A stretch of 64,000 nt of DNA from Pseudocercospora fijiensis CIRAD86 (Eukaryota; Ascomycota; Dothideomycetes; Mycosphaerellales; Mycosphaerellaceae). The position numbers were made by a program, and so were the translations under genes. The notes below the pieces were generated by a model. The model was not told where the DNA came from and ran no database searches. It was given only the letters and a program-made list of their open reading frames with translations. The stretch covers positions 63,280-127,279 of the forward strand of contig NW_006921542.1 in NCBI RefSeq assembly GCF_000340215.1, written 5' to 3'. Shown here one piece after another: positions 1 to 12,446 of the stretch (positions are counted from its first letter, which is position 1; each line of letters starts with the position of its first letter).

Positions 1-85
1 TTCTAAACGGTATCGGGAATCTTAAGGAGAGAGGAGAGTTAATATAGATATAGCGTTCTAGAAAGAGGTATGTCTTCTAAAATAC

Positions 86-131
86 CGGCTATAGCTGCCG
101 GCTACAGCTGCCGGCTATAGATTCCGGCTAC
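86..131. repeat. GCCGGCTA 12-mer short array
   Basis: Four tandem copies of a roughly 12-bp unit with core GCCGGCTA. The same unit recurs in two to five tandem copies at eight more places up to 16.45 kb and nowhere obvious beyond that. Confidence 0.8.
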
Positions 132-1116
132 CTAAATTAACCGTAGAGATCTAGCTAATTATTATAGGCTACGCTTAAGGAAGCTCTAGGATTAAAGGCT
201 ACCGATTTCTCCCCCGAAGACTTTAAGCAACTAGTAAACGAAATGCTAGCTATAAACGGTCTTCCGGAAGACTTCTACGAAAGGGAGTCTATATAGAAGA
301 CATACCTATATCTTATAAACTACCCTCCCCTATTTCTCGGCGCGACAACCTAGCGTATTATATTCGAAAAGAACAAAGAGGCTGCGTTAGACGACATTCG
401 GGAGATCCTCCGTAATACTCGCCGAGTAGCTATTGCTATCGATAGCTAGTTAAGCCGGACTATAAGAGCCTCCTTCCTCTCGATTATACTATACTTTATC
501 AATTCGGATTAGAAACTCTAGGAACTTATAATCGGATTCCCTAAAATTCTAGGTTCCTATACTAGTAAGGATATAGCGAAGCTTATCTATATAGCAATAG
601 ATAGGGTTAGCGTAATAACGAAACTGATCTCGATTACTACGGACAACGCTAGTAATAATCGAATATTGTATAAGGCGTTGTATATATAATTCACTCGTAT
701 ATATCTTTAAAATTACTAATTGTATCGATAGGGTCGAGTACGTAGAGGAGATTATAAGGTCTATAATCTAGCTTAATCTTCCGAATATTAAGCTCGCTAC
801 GATCCCGGATACGTACGATAATACGTACGATAATAACGATAAAGAGGAGCCTATTAATAGCCCTAGCCCTATTAAATCGGAGCCGACGTCGTTGCTAGTT
901 GCATCCCTATAGAAGTTTCCCTACCTCGCTTATATAGTTTAAATCGCGATCCGAGCCCTCTTTAAGACGCTTAAAATTGCACTATTAAACGACGACTAAT
1001 AGAAGATCCTAGATAAGGATAAAGCAAAGTCGAAAGTCGAGAAACTTATTACAGTAATAAGACGGGATAAGGCAGAGAGCCTCGCTCTCGTTTTATATAA
1101 GGTATAACTTTTGTCC

Positions 1117-1142
1117 GTAGCCGGCACCTATAGCCGGCAACC
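1117..1142. repeat. GCCGGCTA short array inside hAT relic
   Basis: Two copies of TAGCCGGC about 12 bp apart lie inside the hAT coding relic and do not disturb its reading frame. The orientation is opposite to the array at 86-131. Confidence 0.7.
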
Positions 1143-1375
1143 TAGTATAGTTCTAACTCTTTTTCTCTAGCTTCGTCGTCTAGCAATATATACGAACTCG
1201 AGCTTATAGAGATATAACCGATTCGAGGCTATTTAAAAGAACCTAATCGAGCGCCCTAAAACCGATGCCTAGAATATCGCTATCTCCTACTAGACCCTTG
1301 CTAAGATGCGCACGGTCTACAGCTTTATTCTAAATAAAGCCCTTGCGAAGCAAGGGTCTAAAAGCGGATTGTTAT

Positions 1376-1969
1376 ATCTAGACAGACTAAATAGCTACTG
1401 TTCTACATAACGCGAAATATATAAATTTTATAGCTGCATCGTATAGCGCTAGTATTTATAAGCTACTTCCGAGTTTAATAAATTATATACAACGTTGCGT
1501 TGTTAAGAAACTAGCAATCCCCTAAGCTAGGTCTGCTTTAGCTAGCCTATAGCTAGCCGGCTTAGGCGTAGTGCAGTATATACTAACATTGCGACACTGC
1601 TATACAAAGAAACAAAGGGTAGGAGGTTGTAGAGCATGCAATTCTAAGTGTAAACTAATTAAAGAACCTTATACGAGGCCGCGTTGTAGTATTGTAATAA
1701 TAGGGTAGAGGCTGCTTAGAAAGGCCTAAAATAAAGTATCCGCTTTCTACTAACTAACACTTCGAGCTTCTTATCTATGTAATTTGCTATCATTCCCCGT
1801 ACTATGCGTGTTCGTATAACGTTGTAGTGTTAAGTTATAAACGATAAGTAGAGGTTATTTAGTATACGGCTTTGTTAGCTTTATAGACCTGTTTAAACAT
1901 TAGTATATTACTACGCATATAATATAGAAAGTATATATACCTAGTTAACCTGATTCAACTAGTTCTCGT
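1376..1969. other. Mixed spacer, partly less RIP-mutated
   Basis: No recognisable coding relic. CpA and TpG are more frequent here (for example 1,560-1,660) than in the surrounding block, so this stretch may be younger or was not duplicated when RIP acted. Confidence 0.4.
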
Positions 1970-2514
1970 AGCCCTTAATAGCGTTCTCTTCCTCGTTCTC
2001 GTCCTCGGAGACCTGCTAATCGTCGATCTTAGTAGAGGGCGCGGCGCGTACGAGTAGAGCGAAGGCATTAGAGATTGCGCTATTAGTTCCGCATTGTACT
2101 AGTTTAGTATTACCGAATACTAGGTCCTTAAGCGCCTTAATCTGCGCCTCGCTTAGCTAAGCTTAGCCGTTAAGAATACGGAGTAGGACCTAAATAACAA
2201 TGTCGCGCTTAATATAGTTTACGTATAGGTATGCCTTAATATTATCTACGAGCTCTTAGATCTCCTCTTATATAAGTGGCTTAGCCTACTCGACGTTATC
2301 TATATCGCCGCTATCGCCGCTATCGCCGCCTACGACTAGAATCTTCTCGTTATAGGCACTAAAGGGGCGACTTATACTATCGTAATAGATGTCGATCTTG
2401 TACTTCTTATCGACTAGCTTAACTAGGTTAATGCGGGTAATACGGCGGTAGATCTCGGTAAGACCGGTATTCTCCTTTGTAAGCTGCTAATCGGACAAGT
2501 CGAGTATATTAGTA
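1970..2514 (-). pseudogene. Unrecognised coding relic, minus strand
   Basis: Read on the minus strand with RIP stops ignored, one frame holds for about 180 codons. It includes a segment like LTEIYRRITRINLVKLVDKK, a short Gly-Asp repeat (GGDSGDSGD, from GGCGATAGC repeats at about 2,310-2,332) and an acidic end. I do not recognise the family. It lies beside, and in opposite orientation to, the helicase relic that follows, and could belong to the same inserted element. Ends are approximate. Confidence 0.4.
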
Positions 2515-3099
2515 GAGGCTTAGACTCGAGGTCGGAGAGATAGAGGTAAGATGTCTATATAATGTGCCTATATAATGCCCCTACGTAATGTATCTACGTA
2601 ATATGTCTATATAGATATATACGCGTATTCTAAGATAAAGGAAATAGGTTAAGGAGATCGATTAAGAAGCGGTACGGATAGTAATAGGCGCTAGTGCCTA
2701 CTCCCGTAAACCTAGCCCGTACGTTTATATATGCGTTTATATATATAGCTGCGACGCGTCTTACCCTAGCGCGTTACGTCCTCCCCTCGCCGCTCTTTAA
2801 ACCGCTTTTAATACTAACAAATCTACCTCTACCTTTATACTAACTAAGATTGCAGTATCGGTACTATAGTAGCGATAGAGAACCTCTCTATAAAGCAGCG
2901 CCGCTAGGAAGCCGTTAAGCGCGGTCGCGGACGTAGTCGAGGTCGGCCGCCCGGACGTAGTGCTAGTATGCCTACTATCGGACGTAGGCGTAGACATAGA
3001 CGTAGCGCTAACCTGCCTCCTACTAGACGTAGTACAAGTATGCCTCCGGCTAGCGCTAGAATGCCCTCGTAGCGCTAACAATAGTAGCCGATATATCAA
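2515..3099. other. Spacer with short repeats
   Basis: About 2,550-2,620 carries degenerate repeats of CTATATAATG/CTACGTAATG, and 2,900-3,070 carries repeats around GGACGTAG. The open frames here come from these repeats. This could be the start region of the helicase relic. Confidence 0.35.
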
Positions 3100-6060
3100 C
3101 CCCGAATACTACTAGGCGGTCGACTAGCAATTAATCGTAAGGAGCTAAGATAGACATACGAGCGCGCCTTTCTAAAGCTAGATAACGATAATAAGTCGGA
3201 AGATAAGTAGACTATATACTTCGACATCGGTTGCGCTAGTATCGGCGATATACGCCTTTAGCAAGTTTAGCAGTTAGTATAGGACGCTAGTCTAAATAAG
3301 TATGCCCTCGAATACTATCGACCTATTATCTAGAACGGTCTTCGCAAGATTCTAAAGCTTCTATACCCGACTCGAGTACTAGCACCCGAACCGACTAATC
3401 TATAGATTACTATCGTTAACGCTTTAATATTCGGATAGTAGGATGTTCTGTTAATCGCTCGTACTAGTGCTAGCAAGGCCTTAGTATTCTAGGCGGTTAT
3501 ACTACTAACTAGGATAATTACCCTTTAGATCGTGCTATTAACTCGTATCGCGGAGGAATAGGGGGGGGATATAGAGGAAGCCGTACGCTAGTTAACGCTA
3601 GATAAACAGACACTAGTTAGCGTATGCGTCGTTATAAGAGACACTAGAAAGCAGGACCTAAAGATGTAAGTAATATACGCTAAAGAGACCCGTATATACG
3701 TCTAGTACTAATTTGAATCTAGGTTCTAGGACATTAAGGACGGTAAATATAACTACGTTGTCTATAGCCCTAAACAAGCTATTACTATCGAGTTCTAGGA
3801 TGTGCTACGTACTATTAAGCCAATGCTTAGGCTCTAGGTTTAGGATGAAGCGCATCTCTATCTTAAGTAGTAGGACTTCCGCAATGCTTACGCTACTATC
3901 TATTTCCTACGTAAGCTAATAAGCATCTGTACACTATTATTAGTATGCTCCGCTACGGTCTCGGGTATAATAGAGAAGTATCTACTCGCTAACGGTATGC
4001 GCTATGTTAGTACAGGCCTAATGCTTACCTAGATAATCCGTAGAAGCATTAATCGCCTAGAGACTCGATATATTCTAAAGAATATTACGAAGGACGAGAA
4101 GAACTTTAGTTATCTACACTTTGTCCTACGAGATGCTATTAATACTAATAGCTTAGCGACTCCGAGAAACATTAAGAAGACACTAATCTTCTATAACGGT
4201 CGGAACACTATTAACAAGGGCCGTCTTTAGATATACTAGTAGCTAATCTAGCTTACTAAACATATCTATAACCTAGCGCTCGGTGCTCGAAAGTATACGT
4301 AGGATAGAGAGCCGATCGAACTAGGAAGTCCGGCGACACTCGATATATACGATATTATTTAGTTCTATACTGCTTATATCGCAACTATCGATAAGGATAA
4401 GCGATATATCGAATTTAAGAAGCTAGACTCTACAATTCGTATCCTTTAGGATATACTAGCGACTACGACTAGAGTTAACGTACCTAATATCGAGGTTGTC
4501 TACTAGTATAGGTTTCCTATTACTAAGGATATCGATAACCTAATACAGAAGCTCGGCCGGGGAGCTAGGCTCCCTAGAAAGATTGCTCTTACGGTTGTCT
4601 TCTTACTATAGTAGCTAGATAATGCTATGCGACGCATTGCTGCTAACTCTAACTATTGTTCGATAATCCCTCGCGATCCTACGCCTACGCTAGGTACTAT
4701 CGATCGTAGTAACGGTACTATATATCTTAGCTAGGAGATCGTACTAGTGCGGCTAGTATCTCTCCGATAGGTTACTATACCTAGCGAGGACTTTAACGAA
4801 GCTAGAGCTAATACACTCTTTAATAAGTTTAGCCTAGAAGGGCCGGAAGGAGATAACATCGATAGAGATAATAATAATAGCGTAGATAGTATAGAAGCTA
4901 GATCTAGAGCCGCTATATTAACTATTACCGCGAACGACTTCCATTCTGCCGTCGAGTAGGCAATCGTAGACAATGCGACTAAGGACGACTAGCCTAGCAA
5001 AGAGAAGGGATACCGCGATAATACTCCGGACATTTAGCTACTAATCTAGAACCTCCGATATTATCTAAACCTAGAGCATCGTCGTTGCTTCCGGGCTATT
5101 ATCCTAGACTACTACAAGGAGTACCTCTACTAGTTTCTAGTAGAGAAAGAGGTTGTCGGCACTGCTAAGTATTATAGTATATACAACCCTATACTACTTA
5201 ATCTTGTATACTAGAAGGATCCGCTACCTCTACTACCTATACCGAAGGCGCTAGATAGTAGGTCTTAATAGGGATTTGCTTTGCTGCTATTAGAAGCTTA
5301 GGTCGCTAAGCGAGTAGAAGTTGTATTCGACGATCTATATAGCAACTATCTATTCGAGGTAGTCCTAAGTAACTTCCTAGTACTAGATCCTATACTATAG
5401 GACTTAGCTAAGGTATTTAATTAGAAGTACGGTCGCGCTAATACATTTAGAGATATTAACTTAGCGACGATCGAAGAGCGTACTCTAGCGTTTATAACCT
5501 AGTATAAAGAAGATAAGAGTAGTAACTAGGATCTGCTACTCGAAGGACTTGTCGCTTACATTAACAGTGTCGCTTATAAGGTGTTTAGGCGTTACAAGGC
5601 ATACTATAAAGCGAAGAAGGTTAGGGCTACCGAGAACAAGAGGAAGAAAGAAGAGGCTACTGCTACTACTGCCGCCGCCGCTATTACTATCCCCGGCCTA
5701 TTAGTTTAGAAGTCTACTATAAAGGAGCGTCGCTCGGAAGTCGTCGAAAATACCTTAAACTTAGCGAAGGAGATAATTAAGATGCGGAAGCGTATTACTA
5801 CGAAGAATAGTATAGCATCTCGCGGCCGTAGTCGTAGCCGGCTTTAAGAGCGAAACGATAAAGACGAGGATTACGAGGAGGCTTAGCGCATGTTATATAG
5901 CGCAGCACCCTCTCTATCGTCTAACGGTCGTCGCTTAAGCAGTCGTATACCTAAGCTATCGGCTCGTAAGATCGAGCGTAGACGCTAGGCTAGCTAGTAG
6001 GAGGGAGATAATTAGCAGGACTCGTTAGTTTTCGGACGTCGTTAAGGAGGGTTATTGCTT
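3100..6060 (+). pseudogene. DEAH/RecQ-like helicase relic
   Basis: With RIP stops ignored, one plus-strand frame gives helicase motifs in order: a degraded Walker A (ARTSASKALVF, about 3,460-3,490), a clear DEAH box at 3,844-3,855, motif III as CSAT at 3,946-3,957 in the same frame, and motif VI-like QKLGRGARLP near 4,540-4,580. A long C-terminal part (about 5,000-6,050) ends in a Lys/Arg/Ala-rich tail. This fits a superfamily 2 RecQ-like helicase; fungal subtelomeric (telomere-linked) helicases have this layout. Nearly all stops sit at expected Gln or Trp positions. No replication-initiator or transposase domain was seen beside it. The helicase call is firm; the class of element that carried it is unknown. 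Confidence 0.75.
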
Positions 6061-6094
6061 AACGTCGAGAACACCGACTTTATACTAATAATAT

Positions 6095-6180
6095 AGCTTC
6101 TAGGTACGGAATTGAACCCTTAACTAGTATAGTGTCTAAACCTTACTTGCCTACCGCCTACCTTCCCCTTCTAACTAAGC
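6095..6180 (-). ncRNA. tRNA-like relic with B box
   Basis: On the minus strand 6,102-6,119 contains GGGTTCAATTCC, a match to the internal B box/T arm of a tRNA gene. The downstream bases partly pair with upstream ones, but I could not build a full cloverleaf. It may be a RIP-damaged tRNA or a tRNA-derived repeat. Confidence 0.3.
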
Positions 6181-7039
6181 TATTACTGTCTAGGCTATTA
6201 CCCTAGGCAGTAGTAATAAGGATATGCAATGGCACTGCAATTCACGACCTTTAACTAATAACAATCGACTAAAACGAAGCGTACACCTAGCTGCAACCGG
6301 ATATTAGAGTTGTAGTAATCCTTTACGCCTAGTTATTAAGTTACGTAGGGAACCTAAGGGATTTAGGCTATTTAATAGTCTTTTCTGAGGCAGCTAGCAG
6401 CCTAATAAACTAGTAGAGGTAACTGCCTATTGTCTAACTAAAGAAATCAGTCCTCCTAGACAGGTTTTCTATAGCGGCGTTTCTTTAGAAGCGTATAAGG
6501 TCGAAGTCTAGTAGGTATATTTACTTAGTTGATTTGTAACTTGTCTTAAAGGGTCGTATACTCGAGGGCTATATCGTGTCCGCTAGAGTAACCCCGGGTG
6601 TTGCCCGTCTATAGTTTTTTGCTCCGGTATTGTCCTGTCTTTTTTTTTCTGTTTTTACTAATTTCTTGCTTCTGTTCTATAGAGGCTATACGTATAGAGT
6701 AACCGCCCGTATCGCCGTATTGTCGCATTCTCGTTTTGTCGCATTGGCGCGTTGTCGTATTAGCGCATAGTCGTGTTGTTATAGAAGTCGTAGAAGTCGT
6801 AAAAGTCGTAAAGTCCTAATACGTAAAAGGAAGAAGTCGCGATCTTAAAGCCGGACTATTCCCGCTAATCGGACGCTCTACTATACTAAATCTATAGTCT
6901 TAGCGGGACTCAACATCCTTATACTTTCCTTAAGTTTACTATTCTAAAGACCTCTGCCTTCTTATTCCCTTTACGATAGCGGGACTTATCGTAGCTCCTT
7001 AGTAGGACATTAAGGAATGCTAAATATACGATATATATT
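6181..7039. other. Non-coding spacer with simple repeats
   Basis: No coding relic seen. There are T-rich tracts (about 6,640-6,660), TTGTCGCATT/TTGTCGTATT repeats (about 6,718-6,780) and AGTCGTAA/AGAAGTCGT repeats (about 6,783-6,815). Less RIP-mutated than the flanks. Confidence 0.4.
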
Positions 7040-7183
7040 GCTAGCGACATTGCTAGCGATATTGCTAGCGATATTGCTAGCGATATTGCTAGCGACATTG
7101 CTAGCGACATTACTAGCGACATTGCTAGCGACATTGCTAGCGACATTGCTAGCGACATTGCTAGCGACATCGCTAGCAATATC
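7040..7183. repeat. 12-bp tandem repeat, 12 copies
   Basis: Twelve uninterrupted 12-bp units GCTAGCGACATT or GCTAGCGATATT. Because 12 is divisible by three both strands stay open and translate as tetrapeptide repeats, which explains the open frames here without a gene. Units differ almost only by CA to TA, the RIP change. Confidence 0.95.
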
Positions 7184-7299
7184 GCGAAGCCGTATCGCGA
7201 AGCCGAATAGACAAGCAAGACAATAAGAGATAGAGAGGAATATAGATAGGCATATACAGTCTTATTTAACTACTTGCGCGTCGCTCGTCTACTGCCTCC

Positions 7300-10200
7300 C
7301 TCCTTCCCTAATTAGCCTCCGCGAGTATTAAATAGTCTATAACGGTACGACTAATAGGTAGTATAGCCTAGAGCATCGTTATAGGTTATGCCTAGGTTCT
7401 AGTAGATTAACAGGTCTAGAGGATTTAGTAATGCACTACTTATAACCGGTATCTCCGATACTCCTCCGCCTATACTAGGGCTAGCGATTATATCGAGGAC
7501 GCTAGTATTATTAACAAATAGCTTATACTAGAGTGCCGTCTCTGCGTCTACGATCCTACTAAGAATAGGTCTACGGTTAGCGCCGACGCTATCGATGCGC
7601 TCGCGCGTATTAATACTATCGATAGTATCGACACTATTAGTAGTAGTATTAGGTATCGTACGAGTTATACCCTTAGCTAGGCGACGATTGCCTTAGTTAA
7701 GTGCCGCGATAGCATTAACTATATAGTGCATTCTAAGCTAGTTGATATCGTCCGAGAGTATACGCGGATCCTCGCTATCGCCTTCGAATAGACGTATAGT
7801 TATTAGTCCTTCTTCGACTAGCTTAAGAGTATAGACGATCGTATAATTACTAGTCTTCTTCTTAGTATAATAGCTAGTTCCTTTTAGACCGAGGCGCTCG
7901 AATATGTTACGAATATTCTTAGATACTTTACGGTTCTAGGAGATTAGCTCTATAGTCGTTACGATATCGTACGTAGAATTGCTATAAGCCTTAATATTAT
8001 TAGTATACTCCTTATTGTACAGTTCTAGCAACTCGTTAGCTACTATACCTCTACCGCTGTCTATCTCTACGAGCGCCGATTCGAGAATAGTATCTTAGAG
8101 GGTCTTATACGACGCATTGCTTAGGAGCTAGCGCAGATTAATTATCTCTCTACCGTAATTATACTAGTAGGCACTAAAGAAGTTAGGAGCTAGCTTGTTA
8201 ACTATACGGCGTAGGTAGCCGAGATCTATCTTACGGATAGCGGTATAGATAGTAAGGTAATTCTCGATAGTCTATAATATACGATATATAGTAGTAAAGT
8301 CTAGATTAACTACGACACCGTTCGTATCCTTGCTACGCTATGTAGATTAAGTAAAGACGTTCTCGTATATCTACTAAACGATATCGACATACTCTTCTAG
8401 GCTAATACCGTCGAGCGCATACTTAACAGTATCGATCTAGCTCTTATCGGCTACCTCCGGGGCCTCGAAATCGAGAATGCTACGATCTATAAGTATCTAG
8501 ATTAGCTGCCTAGTTATCCGACTCCGATACGACAGATAGGATACCTATTTAACAATGTAGTACTGCAACTTGTCCTTGTTAAGGCGAGTGATTCCGATAT
8601 AGCTAGTATTATTCTAGTAGTTATAGGCAAGCTTCTTGCCTTTACTATTGTCGTTCTTTAGGTAATAGCTCTTTATAGAGGTATAGCAGGCGTTTATCTC
8701 GATATAGAAAAAGGCCGGCACGCCGACTATGTACTCCTTCTTATTATATGCCCGTATACTCTCTATACTACCGGCCTTAACGCTTCGGATGCGCTCGACT
8801 GTTAGCTAATTACCGATAATAATTATAAGCTAATCCTAGAACTCGTCCTTATTAGGATCTAGCTTTAGGAAATTGAGGAAGATATCGTTATAGACCTCGT
8901 ATATACCTTTAATAGATGCCTCGTTATTGTCGGAGACTAGGAGAGACACGACAATCGTCCTACTATCCTTAACGTTCTTAAGGCGTAAATGTCTCTACGG
9001 AAATCGAGAGGTTGTAGTACTACCCTTAGTATCTTCGTTACTATTAAAGTCGAAGTCCTTAAACATCTTCTTTAACTAGTGCCTAAAGGAGAAACCGAGA
9101 GCCTAGTTAATGTAGTAGAGAGATACCTCCCTACGGTGTTTGTCGTTTACAATAGTCCGTAAGATAACCTTCGGATTTAGCGGCTTATTTAGATCTAATA
9201 TAGCCTTAGTTAATAGTTGCTTTATACTACTATACCTAGTAAGATATAAGGTCGTTATATTACGCTGCTTTATAGATTAGCCGAGTGTCTAGACTCCCTT
9301 ACGGTTCTCCGAGATATAGTAATTGTCGTATATAAGCACTAGTAGTAGTCGCTTCTACTTCTTCGCTAATACTACGGCCCGCTTCCGATTCTCGATAGCG
9401 ATACTACGAGCAAGGCGCTAAATAGTCGAGTATAATAAGCAGATGCCTATACTACTAAGGACGTTAACAACTCGGCGCTTTATACTACTAGTATATAGGA
9501 ATAGACCGAGACCTTTCGCGAACTATACCGAGCTACGGAGTATAAGAGAGCGAGCAACTACCTATATAATCGTATAGACGCGCTTCTTATAACGATAGTG
9601 CTTGTCGATAGAGGTGTCCTTATCCTTACCCTCCTCGAGCTAGTCCTATTTATTGTCCTTATCGTCGTCGTCGTCGTCGATAAGCGCCGGCTCCCGCATA
9701 TCTATATTAGGCTTCTTACGCTAGTTTAGTAGCAAGCGCTCGAGCAAAGCATACTACGATAGCGCTATCTCCTTAATTAGATCGACTATTTCTATTAAGT
9801 TCTCCTCCTCGATTGCCTTCTTTAGATCGTACTTGTTAAAGAACCGCTTGCTAATAAGCCTCTTTAGCTTAGATCGCAGGACTCGAGTACTAATAAGGCC
9901 TTCCTTAAAGAAGATGTTTAGGATATAACCGATTCGACGACGATATATCCTAGTACCTAGTATACCGACCTAGAGACGAATAAATATAATAATAGATATA
10001 TACTCTCGATAAAGTGTATCTATTATATCTTTAAACCGCTCCTCCGTAGGCCGAGTAAGCGTAGCGCGCCTCCGCTAGTCTCGTTGCTTGTTAGCGATAG
10101 CAGTAGGGTGCTTACTATACTTTCTACTATAGCGAGGACTATCGGCTATCTCTTCCTCTTCCTTTTTATCCTTTTTCTCGACCTACTCGTTTTCTAGATT

Positions 10201-10539
10201 ATAGTCTTCGGCTTTACCGGCTTCTAACTCTTGTTCAATCTTATTATCGCTTACGCCTTCTTCTTACTCGGATACCTCGCTCTCGAAATTATCCTTATCG
10301 CCTTTACGATTAGAGCTAATCTCTACGATAGGCGGGTTACGGCGAGTAGCGATACGACGCGCCTATCGAGAGGCTTATAGAAGGAGCTAATTAGCTTCCG
10401 ATATAGGTAATGCGTCGCTTAGTACGCTCGTATCGAATAGATCGCGAACTAGACCTTAGCTAGTAAATCTAATACCTCTAGTAATACTAGAAGGATCGGA
10501 GGGAAGCTCTAGGTTGTCGATATCTATATCGTTAGACAT
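7300..10539 (-). pseudogene. Large unrecognised gene relic, about 1,070 codons
   Basis: Minus-strand reading starts at an ATG at 10,539 (MSNDIDIDNLELPSD) and, ignoring RIP stops, stays in one frame to about 7,300. The N-terminal third is acidic/basic low complexity. A central part includes IYDNYYISENRKG and QRNITTLYL, and the rest is helical. The YDN...LG pattern faintly recalls DUF6589-type fungal proteins, but that is only a suggestion. The gene faces the helicase relic at 3.1-6.06 kb and may be its partner in one inserted element. No catalytic motif was recognised. Many intact Gln codons remain among TAG/TAA, so decay is strong but incomplete. Confidence 0.55.
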
Positions 10540-11269
10540 AGCGGCTACGATAGGCGACAGGCGCTATTGCGTTAAGTGTTAGAATAAGTAGAGGTCGGCA
10601 AACGAGATGTTTCGAGGCGCTAGAAGTTAGGGTCGGCTTTTTAAGGCTTTAAGGCTTCGACGCGCTTCGACGCGCCTATATCTGCGACAAGTAAAGCGTA
10701 TACGTCGAGAATACTTAGAGGTAATAGACAAGGCGATTCTCGAGCGGACTGTCTCTTTAGAATATTAGAAGCAAGGGTTGCGGCCTCTATCGATAGGGGT
10801 ATTTATAGAGCAAACGAGTTTTCTATATATAACTATCCGTCGCGGTTTTAAACTTTATAATTTCTAGAGATCTTATTTTTACAGATATAGTAATTCTAAC
10901 AATTGGATGTTATATATTAGTACAAACTGCACAGCTAAGGCTATATATGCCCTATATAAACTTCGCTAGTTGTTAGGCTATTTAATATTAGAAATCCTAT
11001 CCTTATACTATAACTATCCGGATATAGCAGTATACGTTTAGGCGCTTCGCTAAGACTCGCTTTTTAACCCTATACCCTTTTAAGACTGCCGGAGATCTGT
11101 CCGGTACGCGTAGAAGATTAAAGGAAGGAAGTTACAATATCGAGAAGGTACGAAGCGCCTAAAAAGGAGGTAGGAATATCGCATAGAATAAGCGATAGCA
11201 AAAGCGGCCTTCTTAGCGCCTACTCCGTTTTACCTAAGACGTTAAGACCCGGTTCGATTCGACTTTCTA
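10540..11269. other. Promoter-side spacer of the minus-strand relic
   Basis: Contains TTCGACGCGC direct repeats (about 10,655-10,680) and AT-rich RIP-mutated DNA. No coding relic recognised. Confidence 0.3.
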
Positions 11270-12420
11270 TATAGTTACGAGGGGATATACTTTACGTACC
11301 GCTCTCGAGATCTATTAGAGTTCCGAGGGTATTAAGTAGCTCGGTCTTACCGCCGCCGAATAGCGCTAAGTAGAGTATCTCGTTAATATTAGTAAGCATT
11401 ACGCGAAGGTTACTACTACGATTAGAAGAACCCGAGGACCGACGATCTACCTTATCTTTACGTACTATAACTAGCTCTTTAACGAGCTCGAGGAAACCGT
11501 AGCTAAGCTAGCTAAGAAGAGCGTTCCCTAGAAAGTAGCTATAACGAAAGCTATAGACACCTCCTATACTAAGTTGCATAAATATTATAGTACTACCTTT
11601 AACTCGTTCGGGGATATCTATAGCGTTACGTGCTTGCTTAACCCGGTAGAAAAGGATATATACTAGTAGAGGCCGGAATAGAAGGCGGACGAGGTATAGC
11701 CGAAGCATTACTAGACTATTCTAGAAAAGATATTCTACGAGCGTCGGAAAGAAACTAGTCTAAATACAGCTCCTATAAAGAAAAAGAAGGTTTAGAAGGC
11801 TCCGACATTATACCTATTTCGTAGGTAGGAAGTAGAGGCAGAAGAGGAAGCAACTACTAAAGTAAATAAAGAAGAGTTCGATCTCTATCGGCGCGCGAGT
11901 AAGTATAAACCCGTAGGCTCGGAAAGAGGGCTAATAATCTCTAGATCTTACCGGTCTTCTAGACGAATTCGGAGACGATATTCTCGCTATATAGCAGCGG
12001 TTAGAGCCTAAGTTTCTAACGATAGCGTCGGTCGCTCGGGACGTCCTCGCTATCCCGAGCGTAGGTATAGGCTATAAGAGGTCTTTTAGTATCGCTCGTT
12101 ACTAGGGCCGCTTTAATCGAATATACTCGCCTACTACCTTCGAATCTATTATAGTATTCCGATACTATCTCCTCTACTAGAATCGCTAAGGTAGGTTACT
12201 AAAGATTATACTAAAGGAGTTAATCGAGGAATTAGAAAACCTTAAGATCGAAGAAACCTAGAAGCGCGAAGAGAATGCGAAATTTAGTCTAAGCGAAACC
12301 CTAATTAGCGATAACGAAGAGGAGGAGGGCGGAGGTAGAAGGCGATACCGAGTCGAGAAGCGGAAACGTATACAGGCTTAGAGCAGCTTTAAGGAGACGA
12401 AGCGTTTACGTATAAGGTAA
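11270..12420 (+). pseudogene. hAT transposase relic, C-terminal part
   Basis: Plus-strand translation with RIP stops ignored gives LTAAEW, then FTYYN.LFNELEETV, KLHKYYSTTFNSFGDIYSV (about 11,560-11,625) and a C-terminal dimerisation segment VARDVLAIPS (about 12,030-12,060) followed by RSFSIARY. These are typical of fungal hAT transposases. It starts about where the relic at 1-1,375 stops, so the two probably made one gene split by the helicase-bearing segment. Stops lie at expected Trp and Gln codons. Confidence 0.75.
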
Positions 12421-12446
12421 TATAGCCGGCGTATATAGCCGGTATA
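12421..12446. repeat. TAGCCGGC short array (left of H3-like A)
   Basis: Two copies of TATAGCCGG. It is the inverted counterpart of the array at 13,433-13,455, with the same TATA-type unit; the pair brackets the first histone H3-like relic. Confidence 0.7.

Larger units (their letters stand above)
1..1375 (+). pseudogene. hAT transposase relic, N-terminal/central part
   Basis: A conceptual plus-strand translation, reading through stops at TAG/TAA, gives hAT-family landmarks: a stretch like FINSD..L.ELIIGFP, then ITTDNASNN (about 630-665), the catalytic-core aspartate region of hAT transposases. A helical segment (AIRALFKTLKIA) follows near 950, and later LRRLAIYTNSS and KMRTVYSFILNKAL. Stops fall where Gln or Trp codons are expected, as RIP produces. 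The frame stays open across 1,080-1,375 apart from such stops. The C-terminal dimerisation part is missing here; a matching C-terminal half lies at 11,270-12,420, so the gene was probably split by an insertion. The left edge runs off the window. The family call is fairly secure; the exact limits are not. Confidence 0.75.

Noticed and set aside
6919..7226. Apparent membrane-like small proteins on both strands
   Set aside because: They are translations of the 12-bp tandem repeat.
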